Positions 22,343 to 32,756 of a DNA stretch of 64,000 bases are shown piece by piece (position 1 is the stretch's first letter; each line of letters starts with the position of its first letter). A model generated the notes under the pieces. It ran no database searches. It was not told the origin of the DNA and worked only from the letters and a program-made list of their open reading frames with translations. This stretch comes from Prunella strophiata. Lineage: Eukaryota > Chordata > Aves > Passeriformes > Prunellidae. The DNA lies in contig JAZBQD010000019.1 in assembly GCA_036583965.1 (NCBI GenBank), positions 992,001 to 1,056,000 of the forward strand, given 5' to 3'. The translations under genes and the position numbers were made by a program.

Positions 22343-23395
22343 TTTCTTTGAAACAATTCCTCCTGTAAATATCCTATAATCCCTCAGTACAGACAAAGGC
22401 AGAACTCAGATCTATCCCTCTCTTCTGGATGGAAAAATCCAACAATTAATTCCCAAAATTCAGGAATGGCAGCCACTAAATAGCACAGGACAGCTGCTGG
22501 GGAGACAATTCCTGCTTCCAGAGAGGAACTTTCTGTCCTAAATCACATCCCAGGATCAACAATGCAATGGAAAAAACTGGACTGAAACCCAGCCTGGCAT
22601 TACTGAAATATGTTTAGATTAGATTGGATATTTTAACAAAATCAGCCACAAAATCTTATCAAAATCTTATCAAAATGAGCCCCAAGCTGTAACTCCCAGG
22701 TACAATTTTCCAGTATTTAAATCTTATTTTGGCACATCTCAAAAATAACAAAGCTCAAGGGCTTTGCAGCTGAGTCCCAAACACTGATCCAGCTCTCTGG
22801 AGAGCTCTGGAAAATCTCCCATTGCCTTTTCCAGCCTTGGAGCAGCCCCTGGGCTGACTTTTTAAGCTACAAAGGGAAAATAATTGAGATTTTCACAAAA
22901 CTGGCTGAGGGTTATTTCAACACTCCCAGGGTTTCAGCTTGGAAGAGCTCAGCGTGTTTTTATCCTGATCCTTAAAATTGTTCCCATAAAAAATTCTTTG
23001 TTGAGATGTTCCTTGGAGAAGTTCCCATCCTGGAGGGATTTGCTCAATTCATCTCAGGAGTGACTTTTATTTGCCACCATCTCTTTTCCAAGTGTTGATT
23101 GCTCCTATCAGCCCTTCCAAAACAGGCAGGAATTTTATTCCTCCTTCCCTTCCTCCTGCCAAAATTCTTCACAGTTTTTCAGGGCTGCTTTTCTTCCTCC
23201 TCCACCTTTTACTACAGCAAGGAAAGAATTAAATCCCAAACATTCCCAGCATTACACCAGGAAGGACATAGAGGGAAATTTCAGCATCCAGAGTTGGAAA
23301 ATTCAGGATTTTCATGGAATTTACTAAATGCTCCTTTTCCTTGGGAGCTTCATCCCTCTCCTTGTGTGATTCCAGTTCAGCTGTGGGGAATTTTC
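22343..23395. other. Low-copy stretch
   Basis: Contains a small imperfect direct repeat (CAAAATCTTATCAAAATCTT at about 22648). No gene recognised. Confidence 0.4.
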
Positions 23396-23556
23396 AAGGC
23401 TTTTAGGTTGGATTTCAGGGAAAAGTTCTTCCCCCAGAGGGTGGTGGGCACTGAGCAGGCTCCCAGGGAATTCCCAAGTTTTCCACATCTCCAGGAGCAT
23501 TTGGACAGGGTGGGATTGGTCTTCTCCAAGCCAAACCAGCCTGGAAGTCTCTGATT
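23396..23556 (+). repeat. Diverged CR1-like fragment
   Basis: GGTTGGATTTCAGGGAAAAG, TTCTTCCCCCAGAGGGTGG, CACTGAGCAGGCTCCCAGGG and CATTTGGACAGGGTGGGATT follow the CR1 3' order. The tail is missing or unrecognisable. Confidence 0.55.
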
Positions 23557-24870
23557 TATTTAAGAAGGAAACACCAGGAGAACTCTGAGTAAATTCCCTG
23601 GGAAATCCTTTCCTCCCCACCATTTCAGAGTTCATGAGGAACTGGAAATTTCTCTTTGCTTTTTATTTTTTTTTTTAGAAAACCAACATTCAATCAAAAA
23701 ATCCAAATGGATTTTCTACTCAAATAAAGACTCGGGAGAATCTTCCTGAATTTCCAGGAGTTTTTGTGCCTAAACACTCAACCACTCATTTTTTAAATCT
23801 TCCCTTTTGCATGGAAGAGTGGGAATTCCTGATGCCCAAATTAATTTGTTAATTATGAAACAACCCTCAACATCTTTTCCAATCCTGGGAGACCAAGCAG
23901 GGTTATCCAGTTATTTCCATCTCCAGGTCAGCTGCTGGAAAATCCTAGGAAATACTCTATAAAAGGGATTAAATTATAAGAAGCTGATGAAAACCCATAG
24001 GAAATATTAACCTAATATCAATATTTTAATATTAAAATTTCTATGAAAACATAAAAATTAAAATACTGGGTCAGACCAAAGGTTCCTCCAGGATAAATTC
24101 CTGTCCCTGAGCATTTCCAGGCTTCCAACTTGGAGATCTGAGCAGGCAGTGAGACAAAATCTGCTGGATACACCACAAATCCTGTGCAAAGGCCAGCAGC
24201 TTCACTTTGGAGATGAGAGTTATAATTTCCCACAAAAGGATCCTCAAACTTTTCAAGGAGGACCAATAAACACAGAATTCCCACTGGGAAGCCTGGAGAT
24301 GGATTTTGCTTCCAGGAGGATTCCGTTCATTAGGCTGGCTGCTAATTAAAGGCTTTTTTTTCCCCCCCTGCTGGATTTACAAACATCTCCTCCTCCTGCT
24401 GCTCTCCCAAATGTGTTTTCCAGAGTCCTTAACAATTCCTTGCAGCTCTGAGATTCCAGGGAAATGAAGATGGGGTTGTAGGGATGGGAATTCTGGAGTG
24501 GGGCAGCTCCAGGTGCCCCTGGCTGGAGCTGAGCTTGGATCTGCTGCTCTCCCTCGTCAGAGCCCTGCAACTGCACTCACCTCCGGATCCCTGGAATTTC
24601 CCTCCCATTCCCTCCAAAAATGGGCTGGAAAATGGACATTCAATGGATGCAGGGAGATCTGCTGGTCCCAGATTGACCCTTTAAGCGCTCCCCCTGTAGG
24701 GGGCCCTGCCAGGGTTTTGTAGGAAGAAATCTGCTTTTCCTACCTTGGTGAGTGGTGGTTTTTTTTTCCAAGGATACACTGCAGAAGGACTCACAGCTTT
24801 GGGAAACTGAGGGAAAAATGAAATGGCCATTTTCCACCTTTTTGGGATGACACAGCTGCTCTTCTTCCCC
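23557..24870. other. Low-copy stretch
   Basis: Unique-looking, with an A/T run at 23666-23677 and a T-rich run near 24354. No gene recognised. Confidence 0.4.
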
Positions 24871-25168
24871 ACAGAATCCCAGAATGGGTTGGGTTGGAAG
24901 GGGCTTAAATCCCATCCCTGGGACAGCTCCCACTGTCCCAGGCTGCTCCAGCCCCAGTGTCCCAGCCTGGCCTGGGGCACTGCCAGGGATCCAGGGGCAG
25001 CCACAGCTGCTCTGGCAATTCCAGCCCAGCCAGGAATTCCAATTCCCAATCTCCCACCCATCCCTGCCCTCTGGCACTGGGAGCCATTCCCTGTGTCCTG
25101 TCCCTCCATCCCTTGTCCCCAGTCCCCTCTGCAGCTCTCCTGGAGCCCCTTTAGGCCCTGCAAGAGGC
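24871..25168 (-). repeat. CR1 LINE 3' fragment
   Basis: Antisense tail CACAGAATCCCAGAATGGG, GGGTTGGAAGGGGCTTAAA, CCCAGGCTGCTCCAGCCCC, CAGGGATCCAGGGGCAGCC, CCCTGCCCTCTGGCACTGGG, CCCTTGTCCCCAGTCCCC. The CCATGGC segment is shortened. Confidence 0.93.
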
Positions 25169-26087
25169 TTCACAAGGAGGCAAAGGCCATTTTCTATCTA
25201 AAAGCACAGATACTTTAAACCTATAAATAAACACTGTCTTGATGGGGAGGGAGAGAGAAGGAGAAGGAAGAGGAGAAAGGCAAAACCCTGGACCAGGATC
25301 CTTCCCAACAACCACATCAAACACATCCCTGTCCTTCCAACCCCTCTGCCAGCCTGGCACTAATTTAGGAAAAACCTGGCTCTTGGCAGCAATGCCCAAG
25401 AGCCTGAATGACCCTAAAATCCCAGGAATTTCTTGCAGCTTCTAAGGGAGGTTTCAATTCTTGCCGATTTTTTAACGCCGTGGTGCAAAGCAGGGCCTGT
25501 CAGCAACGTGATGTAATTATCATCCAGCCTCAGTAAAGGATTTTAAATTAAAGCCAACTCGCTCTGTAAATACTTTGTGTCTCCATTATTGTTCTCTCCT
25601 CCTAATGGCTTTTGGCACGGGCCTTGTCAGGGGTTTATTGTACAACCCCCCCGGCTGTGCCAGAGCCCGCTATGAATAAATCACACCCTTCACTGAGCAC
25701 CAGACGATGGCAAAATGCAACAGCAGATGAAAAAAGCAATAAAGAACCATAACAGCTGCCTGTTCTCCTCGGCAGGTTTACATCAGCCCCTGATTTAATT
25801 TCCTATTTGTAACGGCGCAGCTCCCTGCGACGGCAGCGGGAAATAAAATAAAATAAAATAAAATCAGGAATGTTCACACAGGGCTGCTTGTCCCGAGGAA
25901 AAGTGAGGAGCTGCGTGGTTCACTGGGGTGTCCTCCTCAGAGATGCTCAGAATCTTCTTGGGGTAACTCTTGGGGCAGCATTAGGAGGATTTTCTGATTT
26001 TCTGAGGAGAAATTCACTCTGAGGTGTTGGGACACAGGTGGAAGATGCTGCACCTGGATGCTGGTGTCACATAAAGGGAACTGGAAC
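25169..26087. other. Low-copy stretch with a strong conserved-element look
   Basis: 25440-25850 keeps CpGs (TTTTTTAACGCCGTGG, AACGGCGCAGCTCC, GCGACGGCAGCGGG) and words such as TGATGTAATTATCATCC, CCTAATGGCTTTTGGC and ATAACAGCTGCC. It ends in (AAAAT)5 at about 25848-25865. It looks like a distal regulatory element near a developmental gene. This is inference from composition only. Confidence 0.35.
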
Positions 26088-26314
26088 AAGAGGGAACAAA
26101 TATTAGGGAAAGGTTCATCCCTCAGAAGGTGGAATCAGCACTGGAAAAGCTCCCCAGGGAATGGGCACGGCCCCGAGGCTGCCAGAGCTCCAGGAGGGTT
26201 TGGGCAGCACTGCCAGGGATGCCCAGGGTGGGGTTGTTGGGGGTCTGGGCAGGGACAGGGGCTGGGATGATCCCTGTGGGTCCCTCCAGCTCAGGATATT
26301 CCATGATTCCATGG
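26088..26314 (+). repeat. CR1-like LINE 3' fragment (GGGGTTGTTGGGGGTCTGG type)
   Basis: GGGAACAAATATTAGGGAAAGG, split as GGGAACAAATATTAGG and GAAAGGTTCATCCC, then CTCCCCAGGGAATGGGCACG, GAGGCTGCCAGAGCTCC, GGGATGATCCCTGTGGG, CTCAGGATATTCC and a tail ATGATTCCATGG. Shared with 60676-60914. Confidence 0.85.
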
Positions 26315-26507
26315 AAATGGGCTGCACATGAATTCCTGCTCTGGACTGAGCTACTCCTGGAGCTGGAAACCAGGAGATCCAACCAGCTGAAGGTCTCTCC
26401 TTCAAACCATCCACCAGAGGATGTGACCTGCTCTGAGATACCAAGGACAAGAAGGGCAAAGTTCAGGGTAGGACTCAGCCCCTGTTTGCTCCCCCCTGCC
26501 TCTCCCA

Positions 26508-26668
26508 GCCCCACACCTCCCTGGAATGCCTGGAACTCCCCATCCCTGGAGGGATTTCAAAGCCCTGTGGATGTGGCACTTGGGGACATGGGGCAGTGGT
26601 GGCCTGGGCAGTGCTTGGCAACTCAATGACCTCAGAGGGCTTTTCCAGCCTCAAAGATTCCATGATTC
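26508..26668 (+). repeat. CR1 LINE 3' fragment (GTGGCACTTGGGGACATGG type)
   Basis: CCCATCCCTGGAGGGATTTC, GTGGATGTGGCACTTGGGG, CAGTGGTGGCCTGGGCAGTG, GAGGGCTTTTCCAGCC, tail GATTCCATGATTCC. Confidence 0.92.
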
Positions 26669-27768
26669 CATCAAACCACCCAAAGGTTTTAACCCACTAA
26701 AACCTTTTATCTCTTTCTGTTGCTGTTCCCAGCAGGGAGGGAAGCACTGGAGCCATCCCTGAAGGATCAGCTGGGCGTCCCCTCTGCACTCACCCTGTGG
26801 TGACTCAGAACTTTCCTGGGTCCCTCAAGGAGGGTCTTCTCCTTGACCCTTTCCTGCTTTTCTCTTCCTGCTTTCTCCCTGTCCCTCAGCATCTCCCAGC
26901 CTCTGTTTCCCATCAAGCTGAGCCACTTTTTGCTCCTTGTGCAATTCCTTCTGCTCCAAGCCAATGAAGAGCCCTGCATTCAGCTGCTGTGATCCCTCCC
27001 CACCCTTCCTGCAGCTCCTTGGCACAGGGAGGGATTTTTCCTGTGCTTTTTAAAAGAGCTGCCAACTCCCCTGAACTCCTTTTTTTCATTTGGGCTCATT
27101 TCCCAAAGGATCTTCCCTCCCAGTTCTGCCTTTATTGGATTTGGCCTTATTGAAGGTCACGGCTGTGTTATTCCCTTGGTTTTTAAGGGTTGTTCTTGAA
27201 GTTTTTTTCCATTTTCTGCACTTTTTATTTCTCCATAACCTTCCTCCAGCTTATGACCTCTGTATTCCATGGTCAGGCTTGGAATTTACCTTCTGCCTTC
27301 CTCTTCCCAGCTTGTCCTGGGGCTCAGGATCCAAGCTGGGAACCTGCTCTTTCCTCTCCAATATTTCAATATTACCTCTGACACCTCTTCCTGGATGCCT
27401 CAAGAGCCTTTTCACTCCAATTTCCTGCACTGGAAATTTCTGTAGGATTTCAAGTTCCATGCAAACCACCAGATGGGATTTGGGATTTATGGAGCAGCTC
27501 TTTGCTTCCAGTAAGAAAACAAAGGCCAAGGTACTGACACAGCCACAGAGGCTGGAAAAAGGCAGCTCCAGGAATCCTCTCCCTCCTCCACATCCCTGGG
27601 AGATCTTGGTTTGGAGCCTGAAGAGAAATGGAAAATTCCCAGAGTTTTCCTGCCCCAGCAAGGGACAATGATTGTGCAGATCTCTGCAAGCCTGAGAATT
27701 CCAAAGCATGGATTTGTTACCACACTGCAGATTTGGGATGTTGGGAGATAGTGGGATATAGACCCGCT
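26669..27768. other. Low-copy stretch
   Basis: No gene or known repeat recognised. Pyrimidine-rich on the plus strand at 26820-26950. Confidence 0.4.
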
Positions 27769-28074
27769 GCAGGGATGGGTGGGAGATTGGGAATTGGGAA
27801 TTGCTGGCTGGGCTAGGAATTGCCAGAGCAGCTGTGGCTGCCCCTGGATCCCTGGCAGTGCCCAAGACCAGGCTGGAAGAGCCTGGAACAGTGGAAGATT
27901 GGGATGGGATGGGATGGGATGGGATGGGATGGGATGGGATGGGATGGGATGGGATGGGATGGGATGGGATGGGATGGGATGGGATGGGATGGGATGGGAT
28001 GGGATGGGATGGGGATGGGATGGGATGGGATGGGATGGGATTTAAGGTCCCTTCCAACTCAAACCATTCCACTA
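27769..28074 (+). repeat. CR1 LINE 3' end carrying a GGGAT expansion
   Basis: The CR1 order is intact on both sides of a pentamer block: GGGATGGGTGGGAGATTGGG, GAGCAGCTGTGGCTGCC and CCAGGCTGGAAGAGCC on the left, then TTTAAGGTCCCTTCCAACTC and CAAACCATTCCACTATTC on the right. The block lies where other copies read GAATGGGATGGGATTTAA. Confidence 0.93.
27901..28040. repeat. (GGGAT)n microsatellite inside CR1, about 28 units
   Basis: 140 bp of GGGAT units with one hexamer interruption (GGGGAT near 28011). GGG runs with 2-nt AT loops meet the canonical G-quadruplex pattern many times over on the plus strand. Confidence 0.97.
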
Positions 28075-29004
28075 TTCAATGAACTGAAGCTCAGGGAAGC
28101 ACTGGGAACATTTTCCTTAGGGATTGTGCCCCATTAATGCCACCAAGGTGCTCAAAGAGTCACAGAATTCCTGGAGACATCAGGATTTTCCATTAAACCT
28201 GAGGAAAAATTCCCCCAGGAGCAACATTTCCAAAGGGAAGGGATCACACAGTGTCTGGAGGGAGAGGGAAAGGGAGATCCTGCTGTGGTTTAAAAACTGA
28301 GGAATATTTTTAGGGGCAATTTATAGTCTAAAAATTGTGTTCTCCAAACCCTGCAGCTGCAAATTGGATAATTGTACATTTCTTGGAGACAACCTTAAAA
28401 TTCCAGATTTCTGACCCAATTCCACAGCTCCATTTGGTTTTAATACAATGCCAAATAAAATAATGGAAACTTTCCCCAGCCCTTGGTGCATTCTCTACTC
28501 TGGTGGCAGAGCAGGAAGGCAAATCAGGGAGCTCCTGCTCCTGAAAGATTTTTGTGTCTCCTGTAACATGAATTTATAAATTATTTACAGCAGCAAACTC
28601 CCAATCACACAAAAGGGAATTTTGTGAGCAGGATGTGAAGGAGGAAGAAAAAATCCCCCTGCTGCAGTGGCTGCTGTGGGCTCCCAAAGCTGGGAGTGCT
28701 GCAGGAGGTCAGAAATATTGGAGAAACATCTGGGTTCCTTCTAAATCTCAATTATAATGTTAAATATCCCATAAGATACTGGGATCTGAATGGAATAATT
28801 ATTTGTAGTATGAGATATTGTGGATAAAGTGGAATAAAGCAGAAATCTCCATTTGATTGAAAGACTTTGCACATGACTTTGGGTCCTTTAATTAATGGTG
28901 AAAAAAAATCCTGTTTGGACAGTTCTTGGAGTCACTTTGGAGCAGCAGCATGGAGAATATTCCATAAAATGGGATATGGGTATTGTCATTAATGGGAATG
29001 CATT
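28075..29004. other. Low-copy stretch
   Basis: Unique-looking, AT-leaning from 28560 to 28880. No gene recognised. Confidence 0.4.
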
Positions 29005-29402
29005 TATGGCTGGAGCCCCTCTGCTCTGGAGCCAGGCTGGGAGAGCTGGGAATGTTCCCCTGGAGAGGAGAAGCTCCAGGGAGAGCTCAGAGCCCCTGGC
29101 AGGGCCTGAAGGGGCTCCAGGAGAGCTGCAGAGGGACTGGGGACAAGGCATGGAGGGACAGGACACAGGGAATGGCTCCCAGTGCCAGAGGGCAGGGATG
29201 GGTGGAAGATTGGGAATTGGGAATTGCTGGCTGGGCTGGAATTGCCAGAGCAGCTGTGGCTGCCCCTGGATCCCTGGCAGTGCCCAAGGCCAGGCTGGAC
29301 ACTGGGGCTGGGAGCACCTGGGACAGTGGGAGGTGTCCCTGCCATGGAATGGGATGAGCTTTAAGATCCTTTCCCACCCAAACCATTCTGGGATTCTGTG
29401 AC
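29005..29402 (+). repeat. CR1 LINE 3' fragment, about 400 bp
   Basis: Near-identical order and sequence to 20235-20638, including GGAATGTTCCCCTGGAGAGG and GGGACTGGGGACAAGGCATGG. Ends CAAACCATTCTGGGATTCTG. Confidence 0.95.
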
Positions 29403-29565
29403 TCCCTGAAACTTTCCCACCCCTGTTTCTGGCAGCAGTAACAAATTTTTAATTTCTTTTTTCTTTTCTTTTTAGATTAAATATATTCAAATTAAGATTC
29501 GTGAGCACCTCAGAAAAGCAGAATTCTGTTGGATTATTGGAAAACAAAAACAGAAACAAAAATCC

Positions 29566-30135
29566 CTTCCAGGGATGGGCACTCCATCAGACTGGACAAC
29601 TCTTTCCATGAAGGAATTTTCCCAAAATCCACCCTGAGCCTGCCCTGGCCCAGCCTGAGGCCGTTCCCTCTGCTCCTGTCCCTGTTCCCTGGAGCAGAGC
29701 CCGACCCCCCGGCTGTGCCCTCCTGGCAGGAGCTGTGCAGAGCCACAAGGGCCCCCTGAGCCTCCTTTGCTCCAGGCTCAGCCCCTGCCCAGCTCCTCAG
29801 GGATTCTCCATTCCCTGCCCAGCTCCTCAGGGATTCTCCATTCCCTTCCCATCTCCATTCCCCTCCCTGGACACTCTCCAGCCCCTCCATGTCCTTGTCT
29901 GGACGTTTCCCAGCTCCTGGGGACAGCAGAGGGAAGTGACAGCTCCAGGAGCAGCAGCCAAGCCTGGGGATTGTGGATGCACCAACCCAAAGCTGGGGCT
30001 GGGTCCTTTGTGCCACCAACTCACCCCAAACCACCCCAAAACCTCCCAGACTGATGGAGCTGTCCCAGGAACTGATGCTGATTTTGGGATCACTTCCCAC
30101 TCTTCCTCCTTCCTGAGCTGCAGGGAGCAAGTCTG
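29566..30135 (-). repeat. CR1 LINE fragment, young, with two 31-mer-type units
   Basis: Antisense of 49379-49925 with very high identity over more than 500 bp, including GAACTGATGCTGATTTTGGG / GACAGCAGAGGGAAGTGACA. It contains two copies of the CAGCTCCTCAGGGATTCTCC motif at 29789-29848, the progenitor state of the 31-bp minisatellite. The 3' tail is replaced by GGGATGGGCACTCCATCAG at 29573. Confidence 0.92.
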
Positions 30136-30669
30136 ACCCACAGAGGAATTCCACCGTGGTGCTCCCAGGGAAGTTTGGATGCTCCCACTTGGTTATTGGA
30201 AGATCCCAAGCCCAGTTAATTAGGAATTAACAAAAACGTCACACAGTTCCCTTAATTCCAACTTCCACAAGCAATAAAGGCATCCCATAATTTGCCTTAT
30301 TGGGAACACACAGGATTTGGAGGCATGTTTGGATATGAATCTGACATGATAGCTTTAGGAAGTTAATTAGGTAATTGCCAAACATTCTAATTGATTTTTA
30401 ATTACTGAGTGAGGCTCACAGCAGAGCCCAGCCTGGCAGAGTCCTCTGTCATTACAGAACAAAAGGAACTTCAGCAGCACTTCAGCATCCCCAGGCTCCC
30501 ACATGTCCTTGCTTTCTGCACCTTTTCCTATAAATCCACCAGGATTTATTTATCCCTTTTGTATTTATTTATTATCCCTTCATTTCCTTCCTATTTCTGG
30601 GATCCTCAGTCAAAAGTGGAGAAGCTGAACAACATCCCAGGAGAAGGAGATTTCCTTAAACTCAGACTC
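30136..30669. other. AT-rich low-copy stretch
   Basis: 30200-30420 has clustered homeodomain-like words (CAGTTAATTAGGAATTAAC, AGTTAATTAGGTAATTGCC, TTTTTAATTACTGAG). Possible conserved element. No gene. Confidence 0.35.
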
Positions 30670-30732
30670 TTGGAAGTGGAGGTTGGAATTGGATGATCTT
30701 TAAGGGCCCTTCCAACCCCAACCATCCTATAA
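30670..30732 (+). repeat. Minimal CR1 tail fragment
   Basis: About 60 bp: GGAGGTTGGAATTGGATGATC, split as GGAGGTTGGAATTGG and ATGATCTTTAAGGGCCC, then TTCCAACCCCAACCATCC. Confidence 0.75.
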
Positions 30733-30961
30733 ATACAAATCCAGGACCTAACACAGCCAATTCCATAGATCTGACACTGGGATTAATTTACAATTTCCAT
30801 CTTGATTTAGGCTGTCCCAGCTGCTCTGTGATCCCACATATCCATCCTCTGGAAATCCCTTCCCTTCCATTCCCTGAGCATGAGAATATCCACAGGAATT
30901 CTGGAGAAGGAGTCCTGGAATCTCCTGGACTGGTGGAAAGCCTCAGTGCCTGATTTCCACA

Positions 30962-31270
30962 GGTGGAATTCCAGACTGGTTTGGCTCAGAAGGGACCTTA
31001 AAAACCATCTCATCCTAACCCTGTGCCATGGCAGGGGCACTTCCACTGTGCCAGGCTGCTCCAGCCCCAGTGTCCAGCCTGGCCTTGGGCACTGCCAGGG
31101 ATCCAGGGGCAGCCACAGCTGCTCTGGCAATTCCAGCCCAGCCAGCAATTCCCAATTCCCAATCTCCCATCCATCCCTGCCCTCTGGCACTGGGAGCCAT
31201 TCCCTGGGTCCTGTCCCTCCATCCCTTGTCCCCAGTCCCTCTCCAGCTCTCCTGGAGTCCCTTTAGGTTC
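30962..31270 (-). repeat. CR1 LINE 3' fragment
   Basis: Antisense GTTTGGCTCAGAAGGGACC, TGTGCCATGGCAGGGGCAC, GGGATCCAGGGGCAGCCAC, CTCTGGCACTGGGAGCC, CAGCTCTCCTGGAGTCCC. CCATGGC subtype. Confidence 0.93.
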
Positions 31271-31639
31271 TCTCTCCCTCCCTTACTCACCTCTCTGACC
31301 CCAGATTTTCCCAAGGCTCTCCCAACTCCACACCCAGCCCTTCCCACAGCTGTGCTCCCATGGGGCAGGATCCTGGGATATGGGAAAGGACAGGAACACC
31401 CACTGGAAAAGTGGTAAAGTCAAAGTGTAACCTCTGCCCCCAGCTCAGGGACACCAAATCCCCTCCTATCCTTGGCAATTCCCTTTTATTCTTAAAATAC
31501 CAGTTGAAGTGACAGCTTAATGGATGCCTGGGGACTGGAAAACCCTTGGAAAAGCCATGGTCACTCCAGGGATGTTCAGCACTCCTGGATGTGCAGGGGG
31601 GGCATTTCCTGCAGCCCCTCCATCCTGCTGAGAGGAAGA

Positions 31640-32115
31640 GCAGATTTGTCTTTACAAACAAGCTGTAGGTCTGCTGGTAGATAAAGCTAGCACTGGGAGA
31701 TAAAAGAAATAATGGGAAGGAATCCACTGACTGATAAATGGAAAAAGATATTTGCTTTTACAAATAAACTTTGGGTTTGCTGATAAATGAAATTAGACAT
31801 TGAAAGATGAAAGAAACAATGGGGAAGAAAAACCCCTAATTCCATAAGAATTAAAAATTAAAAGGGAGGGTTATACATTAGAGGAAAATCTCTGGTACCA
31901 GGTGTTTTAGGAAGTCTGAACCTCTCAAGTACCTCAGAAATGGGGAAAGAGAGAGGGAAATACGGCCGGGAAATTGGGATAAAAAGGAGGCTGTGTCCTC
32001 CAAAAATTTGAGAGACCCCAGGGGAATGCCCCATGGCCTCTCCCTTTATTCAGTAAAGTAAAAGGACTCCTCTGTCTCCTTTTTGGACATAAATCTCTGA
32101 TGGTTTTGGATTATT
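31640..32115 (+). mobile_element. Endogenous retrovirus LTR, probably solo
   Basis: LTR-like architecture on the plus strand. A U3-like part holds an imperfect direct repeat of about 70 bp (starting at 31651 and again at 31757: TTTACAAACAAGCTG / TTTACAAATAAACTT). A TATA-like GATAAAAAGG lies at 31978, and TCAGTAAAGTAAAAGG near 32050 resembles a poly(A) region. No gag, pol or env flanks it. Borders are uncertain and no target duplication was identified. An unclassified repeat is the alternative. Confidence 0.65.
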
Positions 32116-32295
32116 TTTCCTGATTATTTTTCCTGCTCAGCTCCAGCTCTGCAGGGGAAGGAGGAGAGGGGACACAAGGGGACAGTGCTGGCAGGGCCCC
32201 ACCTGGCACTGAGCTCCTGAGTCAAGGCTTTGGGAAAACAGGAGCTGCTTCAGGGGTCTCCATCACCAATGCTAGTGCTGCCTCCATGGAAATCC

Positions 32296-32756
32296 TGTGT
32301 TGCAGTATGGTAGAAAAATCATAAAGAAAGGCTTCATAAAATCAGGCCTGCTCTGTTGAAATCAGTGGCTGCCTTGTCAAAACCAGCCCTTTGCAATGGA
32401 AGCAATCCTGGTGTGAGCAGTTCATCAGCATAACAATCTATTCCTGGGTAAAAACAACCAGCACCTGTATTAACTGTTTTTACACTGTTAGATAGAAAAA
32501 TGAAAACTATCTCACAAACAACTTTTCCTGCACGTCCACACCGAGGGTTTGAGTCAACAATCAATACAGAATACTTGTTAATAACCAATAAAGTGATTGG
32601 CAAGAAAGCTCCTGACCAATTGGAGTCTGTAAAACTGTATAAAAAGGACTTATGTGAATAAAGAATGGCTTTTCCACCACGAAGAAAATGGATTCCTGTG
32701 TGATTTATTCCCATAATCCTGTAATTTTCCTTTCTGGAGAACAGTTACCCAACACA
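32296..32756 (+). mobile_element. Endogenous retrovirus solo LTR
   Basis: Ends in a 7-bp inverted repeat, TGTGTTG...CAACACA. TATAAAAAGG lies at 32638 and AATAAAGAATGG at 32657, a normal U3-R spacing. With this left border no target duplication is visible. An alternative left border at about 32376 (TGTCAAAACC) would give a 5-bp duplication, TGCCT, matching the right flank. No internal retroviral sequence adjoins it. Confidence 0.75.

Noticed and set aside
27901..28040. Interstitial telomeric repeat
   Set aside because: Units are GGGAT, not GGGTTA, and the array sits inside CR1 and derives from it.
32296..32375. Choosing a single left border for the LTR ending at 32756
   Set aside because: One candidate gives a good terminal inverted repeat and the other a 5-bp target duplication. 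The sequence alone does not decide, so the wider range was annotated and both were stated.
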